NCBI RefSeq assembly: GCF_027579695.1
Contig: NC_083581.1
Location: 61,206,200 to 61,270,199 of the forward strand
Direction: 5' to 3'
DNA: 64,000 nt
From: Neoarius graeffei
Taxonomy: Eukaryota > Chordata > Actinopteri > Siluriformes > Ariidae
The notes under the pieces were generated by a model that saw only the letters and a program-made list of their open reading frames with translations, had not been told where the DNA came from and searched no databases. Below are positions 31,871 to 40,861 of the stretch, piece by piece. Every line of letters begins with the position of its first letter. Position 1 is the stretch's first letter. The position numbers and the translations under genes were made by a program.

Positions 31871-34800
31871 CTAGGAGCGTCTCCTGACGTTCCCAGGGCG
31901 ATCCGGATGGGCCGAATGGAAGTCCCGACATAGTTCTTTATCAAGGACATCCCGAGCAGGAACCCAGCAGCGCTCCTCAGGACCATAGCCCTCCCAGTCC
32001 ACCAGATATTGCAACCCGCCGCGGACCCGGCGGGAGTCAAGCAGGCGATTCACAGTGAACACAGTCTGCCCCTGGAAGATGCGGGGGGGTGGGGGGTTCC
32101 TAGGGGCAGGGGCATACGTAGATGTCAGTACGGGCCGTAACAGGGAAACATGGAAAGTGGGGTTGATCCTCAGAGTCCGGGGCAACTGGAGCCGGTAGGA
32201 GACAGGGTTCACCCTGCGCACCACCTTGAAGGGGCCAATGTAGCGAGGAGCAAGCTTGCGGTTCTCCACCCGCAGTGGAAGGTCCTTAGTGGACAGCCAA
32301 ACACGCTGCCCAGGGCGGAAAGCGTGTGCAGGTCTTCTATGGCGGTTGGCCTGAGTCTGGTTGGTTCTGGAGGTCTGTATGAGGGTCTTCCTGACCTTGC
32401 TCCAGGTCTTGCGACACCGTCTCACATATTGGTTGACCGAGAGCACCCCCGCGTCCTCCTCCTGGTCCGGGAACAGAGGTGGCTGGAACCCGAATTGGCA
32501 CTGGAATGGCGACAGCTTGGTGGCCGATGACTGCAGGGTGTTGTGGGCGTACTCCGCCCATGGCAGCCAGGTGCTCCACGATGTCGGGTTATCCATAGCC
32601 AGGCCTCGCAGGGTGGTTTCCAAGTCCTGGTTGAGCCTCTCCGTCTGACCATTGGACTGTGGGTGAAACCCAGAGGAGAGGCTGGCAGTGGCTCCGATGA
32701 CCTTGCAGAACCCGTGCCACACTCGGGAGGAGAACTGGGGCCCTCGGTCTGAGACGATGTCCTGTGGAAGACCAAAGACTCGGAAGACATGATTAAACAA
32801 AAGTTTCGCAGTTTCAAGAGCAGAGGGGAGTTTGCACAGTGGTATGAAGCGGCAGGCCTTGGAGAATCTGTCAACTAAGACCAAAATGACCGTGTTACCT
32901 TGTGACTCAGGGAGACCCGTGATAAAGTCGACTGCCACGTGGGACCAGGGATGCCGGGGAATGGTCAGAGGATGCAGGAGACCCTGGGGACGCTGTCGTG
33001 GGTTCTTGGTTCTGGTGCAAACCTCACAGGACAGGACAAATGACCTTACTTCCTTCTCCATGTTAGGCCACCAGAAGTGTCTTTTCAGGAAGTCCAGGGT
33101 CCTCCGAGCTCCCGGGTGGGCGGTGAGAGGGGAAGAGTGACCCCACTGGAGAACCTTGGCCCGGGCTTGATGTGGGACGTACAAGAGGCCTGGTGGCCCC
33201 GTCCCAGGACCGGGGTCCTGGCGTTGGGCTCGTCGGACAGCCTCCTCAATACCCCAGCAGACAGGGGCCACAATCCGGGACACAGGGATAATAGGCCCGA
33301 CTTCATTCTCCCTGTTAGTGGCAGAGAACAGTCTGGACAGTGCGTCAGGTTTGGTGTTCTTGGAGCCGGGGCGGTATGAGAGGGTGAAGTCAAACCGACT
33401 GAAAAACAGGGCCCACCTAGCCTGTCGAGGGTTCAGTCTCTTGGCTTGCTGGAGGTACTCCAGGTTCTTGTGGTCAGTCCAAACCAGGAATGGATGTTGT
33501 GCTCCCTCCAGCCAGTGCCTCCACTCCTCAAGGGCCAGTTTGACCGCTAGCAGTTCTCGATCCCCCACATCGTACCGGGACTCAGCAGGACTCAGGCGGT
33601 GGGAGAAGTAAGCGCAGGGGTGCAGCTTTCCTTCCGAACGTTGAGAGAGCACCGCGCCGACACCACTGTCCGAGGCGTCCACCTCCACGATGAATGGTTG
33701 GGAGGTGTCCGGGAGAACCAGAATGGGTGCCGTGCAGAAGCGGTCCTTGAGGTCTTTGAACGCCTTTTCTGCCTGAGGAGACCAGCCATAAGATCCACCT
33801 GTCCCTTTGGTGAGGTCTGACATGGGTGCTGCCACAGAACTGAAGTTCCTGATGAACTTGCGGTAGAAGTTAGCGAATCCTAAGAACCGCTGAACCTCCT
33901 TAACGGACTTGGGAGTAGGCCAGTCCCGGACGGCCAGGGTCTTGGCAGGGTCCATTTGGAGTTGGCCTGTCCGTACAATAAATCCCAGAAAGGAGACCTC
34001 GGGAACATGAAATTCGCATTTCTGGGCCTTGGCGAACAGATTGTTCTGTAGCAGCCTCTGGAGAACCTGGCGGACATGGTGGCGGTGCTCCTGCACGGTC
34101 TTGGAAAAGATAAGGATGTCGTCGAGGTAGACAAAAACGTATAGGTTAATCATGTCCCTTAAGACGTCATTGATTAGGGCCTGAAAAACAGCTGGTGCGT
34201 TGGTGAGTCCGAAGGGCATCACCTGGTATTCGTAGTGCCCAGACGGGGTGTTAAAGGCAGTCTTCCACTCGTCTCCCTGTCGGATACGGATGAGGTGGTA
34301 TGCGTTCCGTAGGTCCAACTTGGTGAAGACGGTGGCGCCTTGGAGCAGGTCGAAAGCTGTGGACATCAGCGGAAGGGGATATCGGTTGCGCACAGTGATC
34401 TTATTCAGGCCCCTGTAATCAATACATGGTCGGAGCCCCCCATCCTTCTTGCCGACAAAGAAGAAGCCGGCTCCAGCAGGTGAAGTGGAGGGTCGAATAA
34501 ACCCAGAGACCAGGGCATCTTTGAGGTATTCCTCCATGGCCTTGCGTTCTGGCTGAGAGAGTGAAAACAGTCTGCCACGAGGAGGGGTAGTCCCAGGGAG
34601 CAAGTCGATGGCACAGTCGTAGGCCCGGTGCGGAGGAAGAACGGCGGCCCTGCTCTTGCTGAATACCTCCTTGAGATCCCAGTACTCTGTGGGAACTTGA
34701 GATAACTCGGTGAGATCAGGGGGCTCGGCAGGAGACACAGGAGAGCTAGAGAGCAGACAAGAGGCATGGCATGCAGGGCCCCATTCCACAACCTGGCTTG

Positions 34801-35266
34801 TTACCCAGTCTATGCGAGGGTTGTGGCGAGTAAGCCAAGGAAGGCCTAGAATAACTGGGAACTCAGGTGAAGGAATCAGGTGCAGGGATATTTCTTCCTT
34901 GTGACCTTGAGACTGGAGGAAAACTGGAGAAGTAACTTGGGTGACTCTTCCATCACCTAACGCTTGGCCATCGAGGGCAGACACAGACAGTGGGACTTCA
35001 AGAGGTGCAGTCGGAATATTGATGCTTTGGGCGAAGTGAATATCCATAAAGTTCCCAGCCGCCCCTGAGTCTATCAAAGCTTGACAAGAGTGGACAGACT
35101 CACCCCAGGAGATGGAGACCGGGATGTAGATTCCTTGGCCAGGGAGTCCGGGAGAGAGGGTAGGCCCCGTCACAACCCTCCCTCGGCTGGACGGGGCGGT
35201 CCTTTTCCCAAGAGTTCGGGACATGATGCTCGGAAGTGACCAGGCTTGCCACAGTAGATGCAGCAC
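31871..35266 (-). CDS. Gypsy pol polyprotein (copy 1), open
   Basis: 1131-codon frame; real translation would enter by -1 shift from gag at 35203-35209 rather than at its own first Met. Domains by residue: protease [11 protein letters not shown] (Asp 66); reverse transcriptase with YLDD at 380-383; RNase H around 525-645 with [10 protein letters not shown]; integrase zinc-binding His-His-Cys-Cys about 710-750; catalytic Asp 780, Asp 840 and Glu 876 ([16 protein letters not shown]; spacing D-35-E); C-terminal chromodomain about 1060-1115 ([15 protein letters not shown]). No stop or frameshift seen. Gag-pol fusion would be about 1,440 residues. Chromodomains of this group guide integration to marked chromatin. 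Copy 2 at 45.8-49.2 kb is nearly the same but broken. Confidence 0.95.
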   Translation of the reverse strand: MLHLLWQAWSLPSIMSRTLGKRTAPSSRGRVVTGPTLSPGLPGQGIYIPVSISWGESVHSCQALIDSGAAGNFMDIHFAQSINIPTAPLEVPLSVSALDGQALGDGRVTQVTSPVFLQSQGHKEEISLHLIPSPEFPVILGLPWLTRHNPRIDWVTSQVVEWGPACHASCLLSSSPVSPAEPPDLTELSQVPTEYWDLKEVFSKSRAAVLPPHRAYDCAIDLLPGTTPPRGRLFSLSQPERKAMEEYLKDALVSGFIRPSTSPAGAGFFFVGKKDGGLRPCIDYRGLNKITVRNRYPLPLMSTAFDLLQGATVFTKLDLRNAYHLIRIRQGDEWKTAFNTPSGHYEYQVMPFGLTNAPAVFQALINDVLRDMINLYVFVYLDDILIFSKTVQEHRHHVRQVLQRLLQNNLFAKAQKCEFHVPEVSFLGFIVRTGQLQMDPAKTLAVRDWPTPKSVKEVQRFLGFANFYRKFIRNFSSVAAPMSDLTKGTGGSYGWSPQAEKAFKDLKDRFCTAPILVLPDTSQPFIVEVDASDSGVGAVLSQRSEGKLHPCAYFSHRLSPAESRYDVGDRELLAVKLALEEWRHWLEGAQHPFLVWTDHKNLEYLQQAKRLNPRQARWALFFSRFDFTLSYRPGSKNTKPDALSRLFSATNRENEVGPIIPVSRIVAPVCWGIEEAVRRAQRQDPGPGTGPPGLLYVPHQARAKVLQWGHSSPLTAHPGARRTLDFLKRHFWWPNMEKEVRSFVLSCEVCTRTKNPRQRPQGLLHPLTIPRHPWSHVAVDFITGLPESQGNTVILVLVDRFSKACRFIPLCKLPSALETAKLLFNHVFRVFGLPQDIVSDRGPQFSSRVWHGFCKVIGATASLSSGFHPQSNGQTERLNQDLETTLRGLAMDNPTSWSTWLPWAEYAHNTLQSSATKLSPFQCQFGFQPPLFPDQEEDAGVLSVNQYVRRCRKTWSKVRKTLIQTSRTNQTQANRHRRPAHAFRPGQRVWLSTKDLPLRVENRKLAPRYIGPFKVVRRVNPVSYRLQLPRTLRINPTFHVSLLRPVLTSTYAPAPRNPPPPRIFQGQTVFTVNRLLDSRRVRGGLQYLVDWEGYGPEERCWVPARDVLDKELCRDFHSAHPDRPGNVRRRS

Positions 35267-36189
35267 TTGTCCCTCCTTCTGCGCTCCCTCTCAGATGCGG
35301 AGAGGCGAGTACGACCCACTTGCATGGGTTCTGGACAGTCACTGAAGGAGGTAGACGGTCTCCAGGTAGAGGTAGGGAGGCTGGGGGGGCTCAAGGCTTG
35401 GTGGCGTTCTCTCATCCTGTTGTCCAGACGAATAGCATGTGAGATGAGGGTTTCGAGGTCACTTGGGCATCCAATAGAGGCCAGACCGTCCTTGATGGGG
35501 TCAGACAGACCATGGTGGAAGGCTGACACCAGGGCAGTCTCGTTCCATCCACTTACTGCTGCGAGTGTTCGGAACGAGATGGCGTAATCTGCGACGCTTC
35601 CTCCTTGCCGGATGGACATGAGCTTTCGGGCTGCGTCGGTACTGATGTCTGCCTGATCGAAGACCCGAAGCATCTCTTCAGAAAACAGCTGGAAATCAAA
35701 GCACTCAGATCCCTGTCTTTGCCAGATAGCAGTAGCCCAGGCTCGCGCCTTACCAGCTAATAAGGTGATCACAAAGGCAATCTTGCGGCGATCCGTAGTG
35801 TAGGTGGTAGGCTGAAGCTCAAAGGTGAGTTGACACTGGGTAAGGAACTCTCGGCACTCACTGTGCTTGCCGTCATACCTCTGTGGTGCAGGAAGGCTGG
35901 GTTCGCGAGGTGAAGAAGGCAGCATTGCAGGAGGCACTGGAGCAGGAGTGGGAGCTGGATCAGGAGCAGGAACTGGATCAGGAGCAGGAGATGCAGGCAG
36001 AGATGTCAGCTGTGCCAAGGTTTTCCCAATTTGCTGAAGCAGTTCCTCGTGGCGAGCGAGGGCCTCACGTTGGCTGGTGAGCGTACGTCCATGAGCGTCC
36101 ATGGTCGCTCCGAAGCGTGTCAAAGCTGCCATAATTCCCTGAAGGTTGGCCGGGTAGACAGTTGAAGCAGCCTCTGCTGAGTCGGTCAT
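35170..36189 (-). CDS. Gypsy gag (copy 1), open
   Basis: 339 codons from ATG 36189, which follows the primer-binding segment by one base. The first 90 residues hold a coiled or helical start and a proline-alanine-rich stretch ([15 protein letters not shown]). The middle capsid-like part has [17 protein letters not shown], typical of sushi-type Gag. A zinc knuckle C-x2-C-x4-H-x4-C lies at Cys 310, Cys 313, His 318, Cys 323. The frame ends 10 codons after the slippery site. Related host genes derived from this group in mammals include PEG10 and RTL1. Copy 2 has a stop at codon 320. Confidence 0.95.
   Translation of the reverse strand: MTDSAEAASTVYPANLQGIMAALTRFGATMDAHGRTLTSQREALARHEELLQQIGKTLAQLTSLPASPAPDPVPAPDPAPTPAPVPPAMLPSSPREPSLPAPQRYDGKHSECREFLTQCQLTFELQPTTYTTDRRKIAFVITLLAGKARAWATAIWQRQGSECFDFQLFSEEMLRVFDQADISTDAARKLMSIRQGGSVADYAISFRTLAAVSGWNETALVSAFHHGLSDPIKDGLASIGCPSDLETLISHAIRLDNRMRERHQALSPPSLPTSTWRPSTSFSDCPEPMQVGRTRLSASERERRRRDKCCIYCGKPGHFRASCPELLGKGPPRPAEGGL
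35203..35209 (-). promoter_or_regulatory. -1 frameshift slippery heptamer GGGAAAA
   Basis: On the minus strand G GGA AAA sits in the gag frame exactly as X XXY YYZ (codons 328-329). The pol frame is -1 relative to gag and open across it. PEG10, a mammalian relative, uses GGGAAAC. Confidence 0.9.
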
Positions 36190-36202
36190 GACGGAGTCTT
36201 TC
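36190..36202 (-). promoter_or_regulatory. Self-primer binding site of gypsy copy 1
   Basis: Minus strand GAAAGACTCCGTC lies directly after the 5' LTR. There is no TGG that would pair with a tRNA CCA end. Eleven bases (AAAGACTCCGT) are complementary to ACGGAGTCTTT at 36494-36484, the predicted start of the transcript. Confidence 0.8.
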
Positions 36203-36679
36203 TGTTAGGGTTTTGCTGGGATTCGAACCTGGTTCGTTGGTGTGATAATCCAGCAAACCCCCACTAGGCCACCAGGGGGATGACTCAAATGCAGAGGCGT
36301 GAGGCGGAAGTAGAAAAAGAATCAAAAGGTTTATTTAAACTATATACACTATATACAGGGCAAAACAAAAGACAAAAAAAACCAAAGAGTATAATCCAAA
36401 AGAAAAGCAAAGTGCAAAAATTCAAAAGCTAAGAAGATCAAAAAACACAGTACAAAGGAAACTGGAGATAAACATAACAGCACAAAGACTCCGTGACAAG
36501 AGGACTGAACTCAGGGGTATAAATAGACAAACTAATTAAGGACACAGGTGAAGATAATTAGGCAATTAACACAAACACAAAACACAGGAACAGTGGCGGC
36601 CTCTAGAGGCCAAAATAAACACGACATGAAAAGGAAATAACAGCGGCCTCTAGAGGCCAAAACAGTCCTAGTCCTAACA
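36203..36679 (-). repeat. 5' LTR of gypsy copy 1
   Basis: Holds the promoter. Two perfect 14-base palindromes GGCCTCTAGAGGCC lie at 36598-36611 and 36645-36658 in U3. A TATA-like box follows, then R and U5. U5 has A-box- and B-box-like words on the sense strand at 36260-36271 and 36219-36229. Confidence 0.93.
36518..36527 (-). promoter_or_regulatory. TATA box of gypsy LTR
   Basis: Minus strand CTATTTATAC, about 25-30 bases before ACGGAGTCTTT (36494), the inferred transcript 5' end. Confidence 0.65.
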
Positions 36680-36991
36680 CAGTCATGTTAATGGCCTATT
36701 GCCAACTGACCTAATGAGTTGCAATTTGGTCCTCCAACTGTTCCTTTTTTGTACCTTTAACTTTTCCAGCCTCTTATTGCCCCTGTCCCAGCTTTTTTGA
36801 GATGTGTTGCTGTCATGAAATTTCAAATGAGCCAATATTTGGCATGAAACTTCAAAATGTCACACTTTCGACATTTGATATGCTGTCTATGTTCTATTGT
36901 GAATACAATATCAGTTTTTGAGATTTGTAAATTATTGCATTCCGTTTTTATTTACAATTTGTACTTTGTCCCAACTTTTTTGAAATCGGGG

Positions 36992-37120
36992 TAAATTTGA
37001 GATGCAACAGTAAATAGTAAATAATAAAAATACAGTATATAGCCCTATTCCACAACTGTAGTAATCCATATTATGTCAAGAACCGCTCAGTACTTGACAT
37101 AATTTTCATCATATCAGTAT
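36992..37120. other. Short shared repeat
   Basis: Contains the same words as 19520-19580 (CTATTCCACAACTGTAGTAA), between two Tc1 elements. Confidence 0.5.
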
Positions 37121-38583
37121 CAGTAATTTTCATCATAGGTATACCTCAACTATGAGAGACAAAATGAGAAAAAAAAATCCAGAAAATCACATTGTCTGAT
37201 TTTTAAAGAATTTATTTGCAAATTATGGTGGAAAATAAGTATTTGGTCAATAACAAAAGTTCATCTCAATACTTTGTTATATACTCTTTGTTGGCAATGA
37301 CAGAGGTCAAACGCTTTCTGTAAGTCTTCACAAGGTTTTCACACACTATTGCTGGTATTTTGGCCCATTCCTCCATGCAGATCTCCTCTAGAGCAGTGAT
37401 GTTTTGGGGCTGTCGCTGGGCAACACGGACTTTCAACTCCCTCCAAAGATTTTCTATGGGGTTGAGATCTGGAGACTGGCTAGGACACTCCAGGATCTTG
37501 AAATGCTTCTTACGAAGCCACTCCTTGGTTGCCCGGGCGGTGTGTTTGGGATCATTGTCATGCTGAAAGACCCAGCCACGTTTCATCTTCAATGCCCTTG
37601 CTGATGGAAGGAGGTTTTCACTCAAAATCTCACGATACATGGCCCCATTCATTCTTTCCTTTACACGGATCAGTTGTCCTGGTCCCTTTGCAGAAAAACA
37701 GCCCCAAGGCATGATGTTTCCACCCCCATGCTTCACAGTAGGTATGGTGTTCTTTGGAGGCAACTCAGCATTCTTTCTCCTCCAAACATGACAAATTGAG
37801 TTTTTACCAAAAAGTTCTATTTTGGTTTCATCTGACCATATGACATTCTCCCAATCCTCTTCTGGATCATCCAAAAGCTCTCTAGCAAACTTCAGACGGG
37901 CCTGGACATGTACTGGCTTAAGCAGGAGGACACGTCTGGCACTGCAGGATTTGAGTCCCTGGCGATGTAGTGTGTTACTGATGGTAGCCTTTGTTACTTT
38001 GGTCCCAGCTCTCTGCAGGTCATTCACTAGGTCCCCCCGTGTGGTTCTGGGATTTTTGCTCACCATTCTTGCGATCATTTTGACCCCACGGGGTGAGATC
38101 TTGCGTGGAGCCCCAGATCGAGGGAGATTATCAGTGGTCTTGTATGTCTTTCATTTTCTAATAATTGCTCCCACAGTTGATTTCTTCACACCAAGCTGCT
38201 TACCTATTGCAGATTCAGTCTTCCCAGCCTGGTGCAGGTCTACAATTTTGTTTCTGGTGTCCTTTGACAGCTCTTTGGTCTTGGCCATAGTGGAGTTTGG
38301 AGTGTGACTGTTTGAGGTTGTGGACAGGTGTCTTTTATACTGATAACAAGTTCAAACAGATGCCATTAATACAGGTAACAAGTGGAGGACAGAGGAGCCT
38401 CTTAAAGAAGAAGTTACAGGTCTGTGAGAGCCAGAAATCTTGCTTGTTTGTAGGTGACCAAATACTTATTTTACTGAGGAATTTACCAATTAATTCATTA
38501 AAAATCCTACAATGTGATTTCCTGGATTCTTTCCCCCCATTCTGTCTCTCATAGTTGAGGTATACCTATGATGAAAATTACAG
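37121..38583 (-). mobile_element. Tc1-like transposon, well preserved
   Basis: Ends contain TTTTCATCATAGGTATACCT and the inverse. Further inside, GAGAGACAAAATG and CATTCTGTCTCTC pair as well. About 1.46 kb. Confidence 0.9.
37266..38288 (-). pseudogene. Tc1 transposase with a single nonsense codon
   Basis: 340-residue frame from ATG 38288 to the stop at 37266. N-terminal [22 protein letters not shown]. Linker hook [10 protein letters not shown]. Catalytic blocks [42 protein letters not shown] (DD34E). Ends NKEYITKY. The only clear lesion is TGA at 38153-38151 (codon 46), most likely from a Trp codon. Full family length (about 340). The sequence is otherwise open, so this copy is young. Confidence 0.9.
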
Positions 38584-38599
38584 GACTTTCTCATCTTTT

Positions 38600-39358
38600 T
38601 AAGTGGGAGAACTTGCACAATTGGTGGCTGTACCTAACAACCTGTGTTTTTTTTCTCTCCCCCCCCCCAAAAAAAAATCTGTCCCTCTGAGTTACATGTT
38701 GGTCCTGGGATCGAGATGCTGACCTCTTCTGCTCCTTGGACCTGCCTGATCCATCCTGGTGCCCTGTGTCTGGTTGTAGTCTCATCGCATCGCTCCTGTG
38801 GAGGGCAGCCCCATGTGGACAGTTGGGGGTCATGCCTGGAGGACGCTCTGGACTCTTGCAGTGGTGCTTTTGTGGCTGGGGACTGTAGTTGACTTACTGA
38901 CTTTAGGGCTGCAGTTGACTTGCTGACTTTAGAGCTGCAGTTGACTTGCTGACTTTAGAGCTGCAGTTGACTTGCTGACTTTAGGGCTGCAGTTCACTTG
39001 CTGACTTTGGGACTGCGGTTATTGTGAACGGTTTTGCACTCGGGTGTCTGTCGGTGGGGTGTTTATAGCATCAACGAAGCTGACTTTATGTTAGGACTGC
39101 TAATGTTATAGTCATGTTGTCTGTTGTTGCTCAAATGAGGATGGGTTCCCTTTTGAGTCTAGTTCCTCTCAAGGTTTCTTCCTCATGTCGTCTGAGGGAG
39201 TTTTTCCTTGCCACCGTCGCCACGGGCTTGCTCATTGGGGCTAGATTAGGGATACAATTAGTTCATATTTTAAGTCGTTCAAATTCTGTAAAGCTGCTTT
39301 GAGACAATGTTTATTGTTGAAAGTGCTATACAAGTAAACTCGACTTGACTTGTTATAC
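38600..39358 (+). mobile_element. Unclassified retroelement 3' end with CTTGA tail
   Basis: The sequence from ACCTGTGTTTTTTTTC to CGACTTGACTTG matches, inverted, the copy at 40165-41325. Key words are TCTGAGGGAGTTTTTCCTTG and GCTGCTTTGAGACAATG. Probable LINE-type 3' end with a short tandem tail. Confidence 0.75.
38884..39018. repeat. 26-base minisatellite
   Basis: Five units of CTGCAGTTGACTTGCTGACT plus TTAGAG with few changes, inside the element at 38600-39358. Confidence 0.9.
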
Positions 39359-39845
39359 ATAAGCCATACAGGAGTAAACTAAATAGGCAGAATCCACTGG
39401 TATAAAGGATTCCTTCATGGGTGAAAAGTGTACATAGTTAGCCGAGGATATCTCCAGATTATGACGTGGAGTAGACACTGAGAAGACAGAGAAAGCTTAG
39501 GATTACATGACCACAGTTGCACTTCCTGCCTGGTAGCTTAAATCTACTTGTCATTTGAACATTTCTGACCAGAGCAACAGTATAGAATCAAGATCCTGAG
39601 CAGTACTGCATCATGAGCTTGAATCTTTGGCATTGAGTACATCAGCAAAGCATACTTTGAGGTAAGGTACAATTATGCTAGAAAAAAAAATATCACTGAA
39701 TTTGGAAACCATGAAATATAACAGTTCCATTGAACAGTGAGAAAAATAATCATAAAATAAAAATAGCTGTTGTGACAAGATAATGCTACTACAGTCTTGC
39801 CTTTTCATGCCTGCTGTATCAGTAAAGACAAATCCAACCTTCAAT
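39359..39845. other. Upstream region of LACTBL1
   Basis: No repeat recognised. The promoter and 5' UTR should be here, but no clear TATA or initiator can be argued. Confidence 0.4.
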
Positions 39846-39951
39846 ATGAAGCTGAAGTGGACTAATCTAGGCATCATCTTCTTCTTCGTCCTTTCCCTCA
39901 TCATGACTGGCTGTTTTATATGGCAGTACAGGCTTCCCAAGGCCAAATCAG
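39846..39951 (+). CDS. lactbl1: LACTBL1 exon: N-terminal membrane anchor
   Basis: ATG 39846, peptide [20 protein letters not shown] and on to [15 protein letters not shown]; a short basic start, one hydrophobic segment of about 20 residues (8-27) and a basic end make a signal anchor. Donor GTAAGA, phase 1. An in-frame ATG 63 bases upstream (39783) would add 21 residues; I prefer the inner one because it gives the usual short cytosolic tail. Confidence 0.8.
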
Positions 39952-40821
39952 GTAAGAGAGTAAAAAATTACAGAATAGCATTTGATTCAATACATTCAAT
40001 ATAGTTAATGCTGAGAAGTCCATTTATAAGTTTGGCTTTCTGATCTCCTTATGCTTAACTGATTGTTTGCGGGGGAAGCCAGAGGATTACACAGAGCTTG
40101 ACATAGAGGCTCACAGATTACTTCAGACTATCAAGCCTGGCATTCGCTTGGTGGAGGGGCTGCCCAAGTCAAGTCAAGTCAAGCTTATTTGTATAGCGCT
40201 TTTAACAACAGACATTGTCGCAAAGCAGCTTTACAGAAAATTAAAGACTTTAAACGAGATAATTTTATCCCTAATTTATCCCTAATTTATCCCCGATGAG
40301 CAAGCCTGTGGCGACGGTGGCAAGGAAAAACTCCCTCAGACGACATGAGGAAGAAACCTCGAGAGGAACCAGACTCAAAAGGGAACCCATCCTCATTTGG
40401 ATGATAACAGATAACGTGATTATAAATAACTTGCTTTTATAACAGTGCCCTATATAGTCACAAAGTATAACTGTGAAACCAGGAAATTCATTATAGTTTT
40501 AACATGAAGTCTGTTTTGCTGACGTTATAAACTGTTCATTGATGGAAACTTGAGTGCAAAACTGTTCATGATAACTGCAGTCCGAAAGTTAGCAAGTCAA
40601 CTGAAGTCCTCAGACATAAATGTATTGCTGTAAGTGTCCGGAACCGTCTTCCAAGTGTGACTTTTGACTGTCCATATGGGGCTGTCCTCCACAGGAGTGA
40701 TGTGATGAGACTCCAGCCAGATGTAGGGCATCAGGATGGATCAGGCAGGTCCGAGGGACAGAACAGGTCAGCATCTCGGTCTCAGGATCAGCATGTAACT
40801 CAGAGGGACAGACAGAGTGAA

Positions 40822-40861
<40 letters not shown>

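Larger units (their letters stand above)
31382..36679 (-). mobile_element. Ty3/gypsy (sushi/Tf1-type) retrotransposon, copy 1, apparently intact
   Basis: 5.3 kb element on the minus strand: 5' LTR 36203-36679, gag 35170-36189, pol 31871 up to the frameshift site at 35203, polypurine tract 31859-31870, 3' LTR 31382-31858. Target duplication CAGTC at 31377-31381 and 36680-36684. By eye the two LTRs show no difference over 477 bases, so insertion is recent. No env frame. The integrase C-terminal chromodomain, -1 frameshift and self-complementary primer site place it in the Tf1/sushi group of chromodomain elements. Confidence 0.95.
29873..36991 (-). mobile_element. Tc1-like transposon split by gypsy copy 1
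   Basis: Left end CAACCCCGATTCCAGAAAAC, and the right end is the inverse of CCCCGATTTCAAAAAAGTTG. Flanking TA is at 29871-29872 and about 36992-36993. Without the gypsy (31382-36679 plus one 5-base duplication) and a 205-base MITE it is about 1.6 kb. A sister copy is at 57352-58955. Confidence 0.9.

Noticed and set aside
32150-34904. Many 60-150 codon plus-strand frames in the gypsy region
   Set aside because: Shadows of the minus-strand pol frame; codon bias and domains support only the minus strand.
40067-40165. Open stretch reading [20 protein letters not shown] and on, between LACTBL1 exons
   Set aside because: Protein-like composition, but no acceptor with a pyrimidine tract, no recognised homology, and it runs into a retroelement tail. 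Could be an unknown exon; kept out for lack of support.
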